64,000 bases of DNA from Sphagnum magellanicum (lineage: Eukaryota > Streptophyta > Sphagnopsida > Sphagnales > Sphagnaceae). A program made the position numbers and the translations under genes. Positions 37,045 through 49,930 of this stretch are shown here, piece after piece. The stretch is taken from the NCBI GenBank assembly GCA_021904315.1, contig CM038925.1, forward strand, positions 11,596,501 to 11,660,500, read 5' to 3'. The notes under the pieces were generated by a model, which was not told where the DNA came from, ran no database searches, and saw nothing but the letters and a program-made list of their open reading frames with translations. Numbering within the stretch: the first letter of the stretch is position 1; every line of letters begins with the position of its first letter.

Positions 37045-39014
37045 TTATTTTTTCCAAGCAAGAATGGCTTCATGATAGGGAAAGCTTTCCAAGGTGAAAT
37101 TTTTTTGAGCAAACATATGCATTACTAAATGAAGATGATTAATAAGCTTATTACATAACTTACTCTTCATGAAGGACAATATTAAAAAACACCATCCATC
37201 TTCAACATTTCCAATCATTTGGGCAATAACAATTTTTGCTACCTTTATATACTTCAAGATTTTGAAATTGAGAAGTTAAAATGAGGTTATATTCTACCAT
37301 AGTTTGGTGGCATGATTTATGTCACATGGTTCCTTCAATGCAACTTTTGCATTGTTTTTCATGGTGACCTTGAAAAGGTTACTTTGCAAATCCAAGTGTT
37401 GTGGATTTAGTAAGGGTGGCATTTATATTACATTCATTATTTCTAAAATGTCATGCACCCTTGAGGATCTCTAAGTGTTTGGAAAACAATGTCTCAACCT
37501 CTCTTTGAACCTAGTATTTAAAATAAACTATTCCCAAGGCATCCATTACAATTCGGGCATGAAACTTGGCCTCCAATTCATCCACAAGGGCCACAATGGC
37601 AATTCAACATTGTTATTGTTTCACAAAAAATATGACATCCAAAAACACTTGCCTAGTCACCCAAACACATGTAGTTAATGGTAAAATCTCGATGTTTAGC
37701 CCAAATGTGTTGCCCATAACATTCAAAAACCATGTGGTCAATCATTATGCCTAGATCTATGATCCATTTTAGAACAATGCCTTCATGCTTCTATTCCACC
37801 AATGTAATTAAACTATGTAACAAATGGGACTTGAAAGACGTGGATGGGTTTGAATAGAAACTATAACATCCCCTTGGTAAATTTTCACTATAACAATAAA
37901 ATCACACACAAAGATGTCTATTAATTGACTAAATTTAATAAAGTTATGCAATGCTTCCAACAAACACATGACAAACCCGATAAACCTTCCACATCCACTA
38001 GGTGATGTAACAACCTTTGCTTCTTTTGGCACATCAACAATCTCTTAATTAGTAATGTGCAATACTCCTCCATCACCCACTTTGTTAGAGCAAGCATATT
38101 GATCCACCTAGTGCACACATTCCTCAAAATTTTATTTCCTTGTATTCCATTGCTTTTGCCAACTTTTCAAATTCAATGTGTCATGTAAAGCTATGAACAA
38201 AATATGTATATAGTTGTTAAGGCAAACCTTTCAACCTCAAAATTAGGGATAAATGTTTTATAAATTGCACCACCAAATTTTTGTTGTTTTTTGTGCAATG
38301 CACCCCCACCATGTGTGATGCATAATTATTTTGAATTTCCACTATTACACCATTACAAGTGCCTTGAAAAATATTGACCTTGTCAACTCCAAATGAAAAT
38401 AGTTCCTTGGTCATGTATTTTTTGTTCAATGCACCCCTAATGGTTAATGCTTCAATAATCAACATGGACATTAGCCCAAGATTGGTCGTTTAAGGTTGTG
38501 ACTTCGTCACAACTAAGATTAACATAATTGGAAAAATTCATAAGCACTTTGGTGGCATCTAACACCACATGGTGCAATTGTTCAACCATTGATCACCTTT
38601 AAATGTCACTTCAAAGCTTTTCAAAGTTGTTTTTCAAATTTAGTTGTTCAAGAGTAAGCATTTCAAACCTTCAAAATTAGTCATTAGGCTTCTCTCCATT
38701 AGCAAATGCAAAGTGAGTTGAACAAGCTTTTGCTTGTCATCATTTTCATCCCCTTTTGTCACAAGATAAAAACACATTCTTTTGCCATACTTGCAAGTAT
38801 AGTCTCATTTTTAATATGTTAAGAGTCTTTAAAAAAATAGAACTTCCCTAATTAAACATTAAACCTTATAACTTTTGCTTTCCAATTTTTAGTAGCATGC
38901 TTGGATAGGTTATCAAGCTTTGGAACAAGCAACTTGTCCTCGTGTTCAACCTTTGAACACACCTTACACCTAATAACATGAATTAAACCATCATTTCCAA
39001 TAACATATTTAGCC
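37045..39014 (-). mobile_element. hAT-like DNA transposase relic with BED-like zinc finger
   Basis: Read from high to low on the minus strand. 39014-38866 holds a BED-like N-terminus (WAKYVIGNDGLIHVIRCKVC, SKVEHEDKLLVPKL, LSKHATK). 38471-38217 is the catalytic middle (ELFSFGVDKVNIFQGTCNGV, then MVGVHCTKNNKNLVVQF), matching the SFGxDGxSVxxG and GIHCxAHRxNL pattern of DUF4371-type hAT proteins. 38127-37810 carries TRWINMLALTKWVMEEYC and a GLSCV segment. 37257-37045 is the hAT dimerisation domain (GNVEDGWCFLILSFMKSKLC, then FPY). Normal family residues are replaced in places (CxAHR becomes CTKNN), and stops and frameshifts separate the blocks, so it is inactive. Terminal repeats were not identified. 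Confidence 0.8.
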
Positions 39015-42000
39015 CATGTGTATTTTGCAGCTTATGATGTGCATCATATTAGGCTTGTGTTTTTGTTTTTCATTCTCAATGGTGGATTTTACATTGGGTC
39101 TATAAGTGTTGGTGTGTTATTGTTAGAAGATGAAATGCAATTTGGTTGAAAAGATGAGATTTCATTTGACTCAAGGACATGGCCATTAAGGTTTTGCAAA
39201 AAAAATTGGGGTTTGATCCAAAACATCTTGGAGCTCTTATGATGGAATTTTGCCACTAAAAAACATTTATGGAATGGAAGCATTATGAGTGTAGTTGATG
39301 TCAAATTTCACATTCTAGAGTTCACACCAAATTCCAAAATAACAAGCTTGATAATTGACAACAACAAAAGGATGTGTGGTGTGTGTTCAATGATTGACAC
39401 AACAATTTGATGGTGAATCATGATGATAGTGAGAAAATTAGAACTCAATACAATTGTAAATGCCAAAGAAACAAGATGTCAAACATAAAACATGAATCAA
39501 AATACAAGAAAGAAAATTGTAGAACAAAAACATAAAAAAAAATTACACAACCCTAAATCCATTTCACATCTTGACAACAACAAGAACAAGAAAAGGATTG
39601 GGATTCAAGAATCAAGATGTGACATGCCCATTCAACATAAGAAGTTGATGGTAATGTGACATGTCGCAACAAGTGTTGAGAATCGGGATATGTGATCAAC
39701 ACAAAAAATCAATTGCAACAAGATTTCCATGCATGATTGACATAAGAACAAAAAGTGAATGACAATTGTCACAAGGGGAATCAAGATTGCAATGTAAAAC
39801 AAAATGCAAATTCAAAACAACAATTGAAATGTGGAATAGAAGAGTGAAAACCTAAAACATGGGGTAAACAACAACTACTTCAATGGTGTATCACCAAAAC
39901 TTTAATCCTTGACTTGTTTGCATTGTTGCAATGTCCAAGTTTTACAACAATAAATTTCGATTAAAAGCACCAACCCCATTCACCTTAAAGGCTTTGCTTC
40001 TTGAGAATCAAGAACTTCACCTCCTTATCAAAATTCTTAAATCTTGACTCTTCATTGTTAGAACTTAATGTTTAGTTCACGCAAGCTATACAACCCACTA
40101 GTGAACCATTCATTGGCAAGAAAAAGGAAATTGCAAAAGATGACAATTGAACACAACATGACAAGGGAGAAAAGGTGATTGAAGGTGATGTGGCAATAGA
40201 GTTGCAAGCTAATCTAGGCCTTTCAGTACCTCAAATTTGGGCAAATTTACGTCTTTTAAAAAAATAAACAAGTTCTTTTAATCCTTTTATTTGTTTTAAA
40301 AAGAAGAAATTTTACTAGAAAGAAACCATTGATATTGTGGTACGTAGCCTAACTTGGTAGGAAGGTGCCTAATTTATTTATTTTAAAAAATGTTTAGATG
40401 TAAAAATAATAACATTTAAGGACTCAACATTATATTAAATAATGAAGCCAACATGCTTGAGAATTTATGTTAGATTTTTGGCATCATGGACAAGTATTTT
40501 CCAAAATTTTTGATAATTTCAAAAAGTAATTAATTAGTGCCTAACCAAGTTAAGTACCATAGTATGTTCATATTGGCCTTTTTTTTGGTGTGCAATTTGG
40601 TTTTGTTTCTAAGTTTTGGAATTTTTTCTTGTCACATATTCAATGAATTTCGGGAAAAAAAAAATCAATGTTTTTTGCTAGATTTATGTGTATGATTCAA
40701 GTAGGTAGCAAAGATATTATGAGGCTGTGTTTTCCTTTCATATTTTGTTAATAGCCAAATTTGTTTAAATTGGCTTACGGATGATAACCAACTTGGTTAC
40801 ATTACAAAATTGCAAAAAGGGCCAAAAACATTGGAATATTGTATATATTAATATATATATGAAATAATATGTACAATGTCAATTTATGTAATATGCATTA
40901 TAAAGCTAACATTGGTTAGGTAAAAAACAATAACACTTGAGGCATTTTGTGTAAGAAGAAAATGAGGTATGTTGCTGCCTTTATTATTGAGAACTATTTA
41001 ATGATCTTGATTCTTACATAGCCTGAGCAGCACAGCAAATGGTGAAACATACATCCATCCTAAAGTTCATCACTCAGGCTTCATAATTGTCAAACATAAA
41101 GCACAATTATAGCTAGGATGTGGGAATAAAGTGGCATGCAATCTTCTTTTTCTTTTCAGCTTTTGACACCCAATATCAAGGAGCACAAATTGGTACATCC
41201 CAGAAGAAAGGGTGTACCTGAACACCTTACAAAAAAAAAAGAAGTTCACAAAATCCAACAATCAATCATCAAACAAGGGAAGGGGTGTGTCACACTGTCG
41301 CCTTGCCATCTACATTAAAAAGTATCTCAAGGCAGAAGAAGAATTATTGCAAACTCAAATATTTCACCATGCAAAAATATAATCTTCAAAAAGTATCCTC
41401 TAAATGGAACCAAAATCCTTCCAAGGTATTATAACTCTAAAACTAATCTCGAGTTTCAACACAAGTCAAAATATCATCTTTCAAAAATCCTCATATAAAA
41501 ATAGAGCTATTACCTAGGGGGCCAAAATCCATTAAGCTACTATACTCTATAATGAATCTAAACACAATAGATATCCTTGCCTTGGTAGACAAGGCCAATA
41601 AATGCCCATCGCTCATGTGCCCTCCAAATACACTAGTCATTTCTCTGAGTACTTTACAACTTACAAGCATAAAACCAAACTTTGAAACAATATTTTGAGT
41701 TGAGAATGAAACAAGAATGTTAGGGTCCACACTCCACACTTCCAGACACTTTATTTTTGTGAAGGATCAACTTATAGAATGATTTGTAACCATTTCATAT
41801 GCTTTGGTTACAGTTTGGATTTGCATTCCCGAACTCCAACCAAACTGTAACTCCAATTATAAACTAAACTTACCTTCATCAAATCTTTAAAAAACCTATC
41901 TGACCATATCCTTTTCATTCTGGTATCGAATTTTGAACATACCAGCCTGGTGCTGTTATTGGGTCATTTCTGACATACCAGCTTGGTCCTAGTATTGGGT

Positions 42001-42397
42001 CCTATTTAAAACCTTCATACCAGCTTGGTTCTAGTATTGGGTCTAAGCAATTAACCATAGAAAATACTTTCCAGAACTAAATTAGGGCTCAGGAGACACT
42101 GCAAAACCTGTGTAAACAATACTCCAGAAAACACAGGCACAGTTTGCTAAGAAACTAAGAGACTCGTGGAAATGGATAAAGATTAAACACAGAAAACTAG
42201 ACAGGAAAACATTGAATGAGCATCATCCACCATGCTTCTCATGTAGGGCATTCTCAGGAAACTCTTAATGAGAAGAGGATGATACACTTTCTGTTCTGTA
42301 TATGGGGTTCTGATTCTCAGTTGACCCATTTCTATGCTGCTCTTGTTTTGTACTAGTACACAGCCAAAAAATTGAAGGCAATATTTTTTAGGGCTTC
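39015..42397. other. A/T-rich spacer and 3' flank of the BTB gene
   Basis: No supported gene. A copy of the AGCCAAATTTG-type dispersed repeat lies at about 40745-40820, including gatgataaccaacttggtta and acattacaaaattgcaaaaa. Three copies of a 28-bp motif lie at 41938-42043. The part from about 42100 is likely 3' UTR of the minus-strand BTB gene. Confidence 0.45.
41938..42043 (+). repeat. three copies of a 28-bp motif downstream of the BTB gene
   Basis: Copies at 41938-41965, 41974-42001 and 42016-42043, consensus CATACCAGCTTGGT followed by CCTAGTATTGGGTC. Copies 2 and 3 differ at a single base, and copy 1 is more diverged. The spacers are 8 and 14 bp. Confidence 0.9.
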
Positions 42398-43851
42398 TCA
42401 GGCTCTCTGATGAGGAACAAAAACTTGTCTATCAACATAATTCTCACCTGTATTAGCCTGCTTCTTGAGGTCTTTGATAAATTCCTTTGTGATCTCAACT
42501 GCAAGAAGTGGATTCTTCATGGCAAAGTCTTCATACTCTTTTGAGAAGAGAATATCCTCATAGCTTTCAAGAATCACACCAATGGCTGTTTCCTTCAGTG
42601 ATGTTGCTGATGTGAGGGTTGCTAGCTCAAGAATTTCCAAGACATTGGATGCACACACGGTGGACGAAATGAAGGCCTCACAGACCTTGCTTAGGACAGG
42701 AATGTCATACTTGTCGGCAGCTATTAGAAGTGCATGGCTATGCTCTGCCATTGCATCTGCTGGAATTTCAGCACAATACAGAAACTCGAGCAGGTACCTC
42801 AGTTGATCATGGCTCAGCTCTTGGATGTGTACAGGTCCTGTGTGCACCTCCTTCAATTCATCTGCCTCAAATATTCCCTTGAAAACAGGAGACTTTGTTG
42901 CCTTCAGCATATGTTCCGCCAATCGATCCAGTCATAGAGAAAAAATTCACAGATGGAAAAATAATTCCAGAAGTCAGGCACAAGAAACCAATGCAAATAG
43001 GCATCCAAACTAAGGACAACTCTGAATCTCTTGGGGCAACACCTCTCAAAGTCAGAATGCATGCCACAAACTGCGCACCTGTGGGATTACCAAAGCTCAG
43101 ATTTGCAGCACACGCCAAAACAAACACATTCATAGTTCTAAGTACAAATGCAGTACAAATTCAGCTTCATGACTTTCTTCAGAGAGGCTACAATCAACAC
43201 TGGCGAGATGTGCACTAGGTGAACCGATTTCAGCCAAGGCAAGGATTATGTCAAACCCTAACAATAGGACCAAATGAATTCAGGACAAAGCTTGCAATAG
43301 CATGCAGATCCGCACAGGAAAGCCGGCAAGAGAACAAATGTCATAAAACAGAAAACTAGAAACGATCAAGAATGATCTTGAACAAGAACTGGAAGCGAAA
43401 AACAAGCGGAGAGAGACAGAGACAGAGATGTGCTAACCATGACAACGCGATGAGCATGAAGAGAGAGGCCATCATTGGTAACGAGTTCGACATCGGAATG
43501 CATGCCTAATCGGAAAGCATCCACCAGCGACTCCAGAAACTCCAGCTTCTCCGATGCATCTTCTTCCTTCAGTTCCAGATGCTTCATCTGCTTGAAAGCG
43601 TATGCAAGCCCCTGCGGCGGCGTCGCGAGTTGCTTAGTACGGTTGTTGTTTTCCGACGAAGACGATGACGACGACGACGACGAAGTATCGAGATGATGAT
43701 GATCATCGTCGTTGTCATCGTCCCGCCACTCCTGTTCCAGCTTCCGACAAAGATCGATAATCGACCGCGCGCCTTCGTAACAACTCACACATACTGTGTT
43801 CCGTGGCGGTCGATACGAGTTCCCGAGGGAACTACACAAACAGCAATCCAT
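42398..43851 (-). CDS. BTB/POZ domain protein with Cys-rich N-terminus
   Basis: Two exons, 43851-43438 and 42901-42398, joined in phase 0 (VVM|ATKSPVFKG) to give 305 residues. Such plant BTB proteins are expected to dimerise and may act as CUL3 adaptors; that role is inference. The N-terminus MDCCLCSSLGNSYRPPRNTV, then CVSCYEGAR, carries two CxxC pairs and matches a plant BTB subgroup (for example Arabidopsis At3g56230-like proteins). A low-complexity Asp/His/Ser stretch (about residues 43-65) follows, coded by GAC/GAT/AGC repeats. The BTB fold starts near HSDVELVTNDG and continues through LSLHAHRVV, SPVFKGIFEAD, LRYLLEFLYCAEI and LLIAADKYDIPVL. A BACK-like helical tail ends FVPHQRA. The intron removes the region 42902-43437, which shows nothing coding. 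Confidence 0.92.
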
Positions 43852-43861
43852 CGCATTCTCC

Positions 43862-43884
43862 TTTCTTCTTCTTCTTCTTCTTCT

Positions 43885-43942
<58 letters not shown>
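43862..43942 (+). repeat. (CTT)n(CT)n microsatellite in the BTB gene 5' leader
   Basis: About nine CTT units followed by about 27 CT units, beginning about 10 bp upstream of the minus-strand ATG. On the transcribed strand it is a GA/GAA run, similar in place to the (GA)n before HCF173. Confidence 0.9.
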
Positions 43943-43943
<1 letters not shown>

Positions 43944-44564
43944 AACTTCAACAACAGCAACTCTTTGTTTTTCTCCAACTCCTTTGATTTTGTATTCAAA
44001 TCTCTAAACTATTTCTCGCATTCATGATCATCATCTGCTTCAAAAGAGAAGAGAAGAGGGCAAAAAACAAGACCAACAATCCATCGCATTTCCCTTTCTG
44101 AAGCTCCCTTTTCCTAGCGACAAAACGCAAGCCAAGACTGCCGCCGATCTAACAAGAACTAGAGGAAAGCTCAAAACGGGCACACCACTACAAAGAAAGG
44201 CATGTTCCGGGCTTTGTAATAAAAGGCCCCCCAACCCCCCCACCCCCCCCCCCCTAAAGAGGCATCAGGATTGGTGGAAATCAATTTCCATAAGAAATTA
44301 AGGTCTGGATCAGCTGCCTTTTTCAAAAAAAAGAAAAAGGGGCGAAATATCGCAAACAATTCGCCAAAAAAGGAAATTAAAAACTTAACAATTCGGAAAT
44401 GAAGTGATTTTTGGAGGTTTTCAATCGCCAAAAAGAAGTAAAGGTGGAAAAAAGAAAATTTTTAAAAGGAAAAAATTGTCGGATTTCTATTGATCTTTTG
44501 GTTTCAAAGTGTTGTAGCCAAAAAAGATAGAAGGATGATTAAATATTTCACTTCCATATCCAGC

Positions 44565-44655
44565 TTATAGCCATATTTGGCTAAATTTTCCTAATGATCA
44601 TTGCCACTTTTATAAACATCTTCCTATGGATGATCGTCACTTTGGCTAAAAACAA
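44565..44655 (+). repeat. dispersed AGCCATATTTGGCTAAA repeat copy
   Basis: Reads ttatagccatatttggctaa, then catcttcctatggatgatcg and tcactttggcta, matching the first half of the tandem unit at 17443-17990. Confidence 0.7.
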
Positions 44656-46741
44656 GAATTCATTAAAAAAAAAAACACCTGTCTTTGGGGGGGGGGGAGC
44701 AGATTATGGACTACGTAACTGGCTCAAAATCATTGGTTCCGGAAATAACTGAGGGCACTTGCGAGTGTCAAAGGTATTTTCCGGTAACCAACAACCTCAA
44801 GCAAGCCGGTTACGAGACATAACCAACTGTCCACAGAGTTGAAAACCAACAGCATAACCTTCCTATCGATGGATGAAAAGTCATGTAACCCACTCTTGTA
44901 CATGGATGAAAATTCAATTCACCCTGCTCTCAATGGGATGAAAACTCAAATTCCACGTCCTATACAGATTGTTGTACACCTATATGCACGGGAAAAGAGC
45001 AGTGAGAGAGGTTATGCTCCGTAAATGTCGAATGGAGGACCAATCACAAGCTCAAGAATCTCCGGACAATAGGTTATGTCATTTTCTCTTGATTACATTA
45101 TATGACGTAATCTTCCGGTGGTGATGATCATACACCAAAATCTCTTTTTTTTTTTTTTTTTGAAGTGTTTAATCTGTCACCCCGGACCGTAACGTCATGG
45201 AATGGTCAAGCCCTTGCCTTTGGGGAACACATTGGGGACATATGAGGACACACTGGGAACATGGTGGGAAAACTAAAATTTTATGCTTCTTAGGATAGAG
45301 AGACCCGAGGGACCTATTATCAAAGTAATGTAGCCTAGGGTTAGCTTCCACATTGACAAAACAAATAATTAATTTTTTGAAAAAAAAAATTTTAATTCAT
45401 TTTTTTAATAAATTTTAATTCCTAAGTATATTTTCATGATCTACTATTTTATTGTAATATGAAGAGTGAAATTGTTCAACTTGTAGTGTGCAATAATTAT
45501 GACGGTTTGTATGATGACATCGGACACATTTCAAGTAAATAAAATGCAATGATTTTTGTTGGATGTTTATTATTGTTGATTGTTGTAGGTTGTGTCTTTT
45601 ATTATTATTATTATTATTATTATTAATTTTTAGGTTCAATATTCTTGGGTTCAATTTTGTCTCATCCATGAATAATTGTGGCCCAAGAAGAGAAGTTCAC
45701 AATACAATTCCAATGCAAATATGGGTAGTTGGATGATCTCCTATATTAAACTCACGAATGTGGTCAAAAAACCCTCACTTTCATCCAAGTAGGTTTTACA
45801 ATTTTAGTTTCATTGAGTCATTCCCGTTCCATTCCATTCATCGCATGCACTTGGGGCCCAAGTTCTCTCATCTCTCATGGCCCCCCCACGGTCCCATGAT
45901 GTACCTTAAAAGGTCCCATGATGTACCTTAAAAGAGGGCCTCCAAAGAAATTAGAGGACAAAAGTTAGGGTATCTTGGTTTTATAATCATTCACCTACCC
46001 CTAATAAAAGAGCTATGTTTTTTCCTGGGAAATAAGCTTTTCCGTTTTAAAAAAAAACTAAGTAGCATCACCCGAATGTCAAACTTATTAAGTTGATGAT
46101 TTTTTTTTGTCATCCCCAATACTCGTCCGAAATGGTGCGTCTCCCCGAGCTTAAAGAAAAAGTCTTTGGTCGTTGGGCCAATTGGCACGGAATTTCCTTA
46201 ATTTTGGTCGGAGTATGGAATGATTTTGATCAACTTCTTTTTTTAAAATTTAAAATGGGGTATGAGGGAGGGATAAAATAATTATTGATTTATTTTGTGT
46301 GTGTTTTTTGGTGTGTCGATTCGTATTAAATCTTTGTATATATCATTTGACGAGTATTATAAGGTGAACCCAATTCCATGACCGATTTTTGGATGCTCAT
46401 TGGCCTCGATAACGAGGTCCACCATTATTAAGAAGATCGACATGAGTCTTTATGTTGGTGGGTGAAGAAGGGAGGGTCCCTTTGTATGTATTACTCATCT
46501 CCTCCACCTAACATGAATAATGCCCAAGACTAGAGCCTAACTTTATATATATATATATTTAGTGGTGACCCCAAAATTCATATTTAGAATTGGTCTCAAT
46601 AATAGATAGATTCTAGATCAATAAGAAATTTCAAGAAAAGTTAGATTGTTAGATACTAGAAATCTAACCCAAATTGACATTAACCGATAGTTGAATTTTA
46701 TTTTTTTAATTCAGAAAAAAAATTTAATAATAATAATAAAT

Positions 46742-46791
<50 letters not shown>

Positions 46792-49660
46792 TTTTCTCAA
46801 GATTTAGTTGATGAGAAAATCTTTGATAATGATTGAAAACAATCCAGAATAATTCTAAGATAATTACCATAAAAGAATAATTGTTGCTTCATTCTTGGGG
46901 ATTGGGGGCAATTTTTTAAAAATTATTTAATAATATAAATATAAATTTTAATATAAATTTATATTTTTATTTATTTATTTATTTATTTTTTATTTTTTAT
47001 TATTATTTAGGTGGCAACAAAAGAAAAATCAGTGCAAAGGGTGCAAAGGATTTTAGAAGAGGAAAAAGTGTGAAGTAGCCATATTTAGATACTAGGTATG
47101 CTACTAGAGTTAGCCAAAAACAAACCAATTAGAATAATAATGTGGAATTATTAATATTTTTAATGGTGAAAATAGATATATTGGCGTTATGGAGAAAAAT
47201 CAAGGCTGTAACCAAAAATTCAAACAAACAGTAAAAAAAAGAAAAGTGGGGGATTGAACTGACATTTGAATTTATTTTTCTTTAATAATCACGGCTATCA
47301 ACTTTGATACCCTGTTTGATACCCGACAAGGCTTTGGTGCAAATTTTTAATACCTGCCCCACTTTAAGTGGGGTTTAGGGTTGGTGCACAAAAGTGGCCA
47401 ATTAAAGCCACCTTAAAGGGCCACTTGAAGGGCCACTTGAAGCCTTTAGAATTGCACAACCCAAATTGTTTAAATTTGATTCCTAGTAAGTTAGGGTTTT
47501 GAAATATTACCCAAAAAAAATTTGTGAAAAAAAGATGAAATGAAGAAATAATTGGAACAAAAGATTCAAAAGGTTTTTTCTAAATGGTTTAAGATTTAAA
47601 CAATCCAACCCATTTCAAGTATTTTCAAATTTTTGGCGCATTTGGCCTTGATTTTAGGGTTATCTCTCTTTGATCGTATTAAAGGCTCTCTTTTGAAAAA
47701 TTTGAAATGCTATTATACCCACCTATCATAAGGGAGGCTAGTGTTAATACAAACTTACCTCTATTACAATTCTTTATATCTAGGTACTAAACCATAACGA
47801 TCGAAGTTAAAATTAAAATCCACTTCAACTTGGGTTGAGTTTTTTTAAATCATCTTATCTTCAAGGGAAAAATGACTACAAAAATAATGAAAATTTGATT
47901 TACTCAATATGCTTATTTTGTTGGTTTTGGGTGGTTTTACTTTTACTTAATCCTTCCCTTCCCCTTATATTTTTTTTCCCTCTCCAAAATTGCACAAAGC
48001 TTAGAATGAGTTGCTTTTGGAATTCAAAATTGGATTTTTTTTTATTAATCAATTTTAGAGTGGGAAAATTCATTTTCTTTGGGGGAAGGAAAAATAGAAT
48101 GAAAAAAATCATTTGCTCTAGAAGAAACAAATTAGAATGGGAAAAGGCATTGAATGTGGTGGAGGGGAACTTCATACATGAGTTGAAATATCAAAAGGTA
48201 GAGGTTGGTGGAAGAGATTATTGCAATGATGTTTTTTGCAATCACAAGGGATAGTTGGTTTACATGATGAAAACCCATGTGAGAATCATATTCTAAAGAA
48301 ATGTATTGTGAAATATTTTATGAAATCAACATCCAAACTATGATGATTTCATAAAGTTCTTTTTGGATTGGTTGGATGTATCTATCATATTGGATGATAT
48401 TGGATTATCATGATGATTTCAAGAAAGTAAGGTTGATCTTTGCCATGGAATAATGGTGTCAAATGAATCTTTGCAAGCCAAATATCTTAGCTATGACTAA
48501 TGTTCAACACAAATTAATTCTCAAAAGGTCTAGCTAGAAAAAAGAGAAAATTATATTGACATTTGCCAAAATTAATGATAATTGAACTCCCCAACCATTG
48601 GGTTACTATTACAAATACACAACCCATGGTGTACTTTTGCATAACTATTGTTCAATGATTGAAATTCTGAAAAATTAAATTTGAAATTATTGAACCTTTT
48701 TTAAAAAATAAATCAATATTTGATTAAAAAAAAAGTATGGATTATGACTCATAGCTATGGTAATTAGGTAATGTGTGAAGGATTAAATGGTCATGTGGGT
48801 CCATGAGTTCTTTGTGAGATTAGATGCCACACCTTACATTTGTTCCATTTTTTCATGCTCCAAATTCCTCATTTGTCTTTGATTTCATCCATTGCTTAGA
48901 ATGAAGGATTATTGTAATACCTTTACCATTTCAAGAACAAATTGTCGAAAAAATATTTAAATTTGAAATCTTAACTTCGGCAACTAGTTTTTTTAATTTG
49001 AAATTTTTGGCAGGTAATGGTTATACAAAATAATAAACATGTTATGGGCCAATCTAGTGTGTTTAAACTACCTCAATAAGAATTCATTGTCATGGAAGGT
49101 CTACAATTCAAAACTTCACAATTGAACTTTTAAAATTTATTAAAATTTCAGCACAAATAATGAATAATTTTTCAAAAGTTCGATAATTTTTACTTTTTAA
49201 AAAATTTATGCCGAAATGGTAAAGGTACTCTAGTAGCTATTATATTACACTGCCATGTGTTAAATAGAATATATTTCAACATGTGTAAATTTTGGCAAGT
49301 AGCATATACACTCACAATTATTCCATATAATCCATAGTTGCAATATTATAAAAATGTCTTCATGCGAACCTCCTCCCTATTCCAACATGATAGGCCACAT
49401 TCCTAGTTTGTAATAGGGGTATTGAAACAAGGAATGCAATTGAAATTCTAAAAATTACAAGGAAAAAAATAGGGAACTACTAAACTTAAATTGGGCATGT
49501 TTTATACAATGAAATGTATTAAGTTAATGCTCTTGCAAGTAGTTGTAGTTCAAAATCGTACTCAATATAATAACAAATATTTGCTTGGTGTGAAAAAATG
49601 GCCCATGCACCATTTGTTATAATGCATATCGACCTTTTTTTCTTTTTTTCTTTTTTTTGG

Positions 49661-49880
49661 GGTTTTGTTTTCTGTGTCAGTTAAACTGCCCGGACCCTTG
49701 GGGGGGGGGGGTTTGTTTTCTGTGTCAGTTAAATTGCCCGGACCTTTTTTGTTAAACTGCCCGGACCTTTTTTCTTTTTTGTTTTGGGTTTTGTTTTCTG
49801 TGTCAGTTAAACTGCCCGGACCCTTTTTATTTTATTTTTATGGATTTTGTTTTCTGCGTCAGTTAAATTGCCAAGACCTT
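49661..49880 (+). repeat. minisatellite with TGTGTCAGTTAAACTGCCCG core
   Basis: Four main copies of a phrase reading ttttgttttctgtgtcagtt, then aaactgcccggacc, plus one partial copy (gttaaactgcccggacc near 49750), separated by variable T- or G-rich tracts. The G-run at 49700-49711 sits in the first spacer. Confidence 0.85.
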
Positions 49881-49902
49881 TTTTTTTTTTTTTTGCTCGA
49901 CG

Positions 49903-49930
49903 GGTGCATTATGCACCGGGTTCACACTAG
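49903..49930 (+). mobile_element. possible Helitron 3' terminus
   Basis: A short perfect hairpin, GGTGCA-TTA-TGCACC (49903-49917), is followed by 9 nt and CTAG (49927-49930), then T. Helitrons end with a hairpin a few bases before CTRR and insert between A and T. The minisatellite just upstream could be its interior. No 5' TC end or helicase was confirmed. Confidence 0.4.

Noticed and set aside
47835..48254. 139-codon frame rich in Phe/Lys
   Set aside because: Frame dominated by T/A tracts with no domain; the opposite strand also stays open, as expected by composition.
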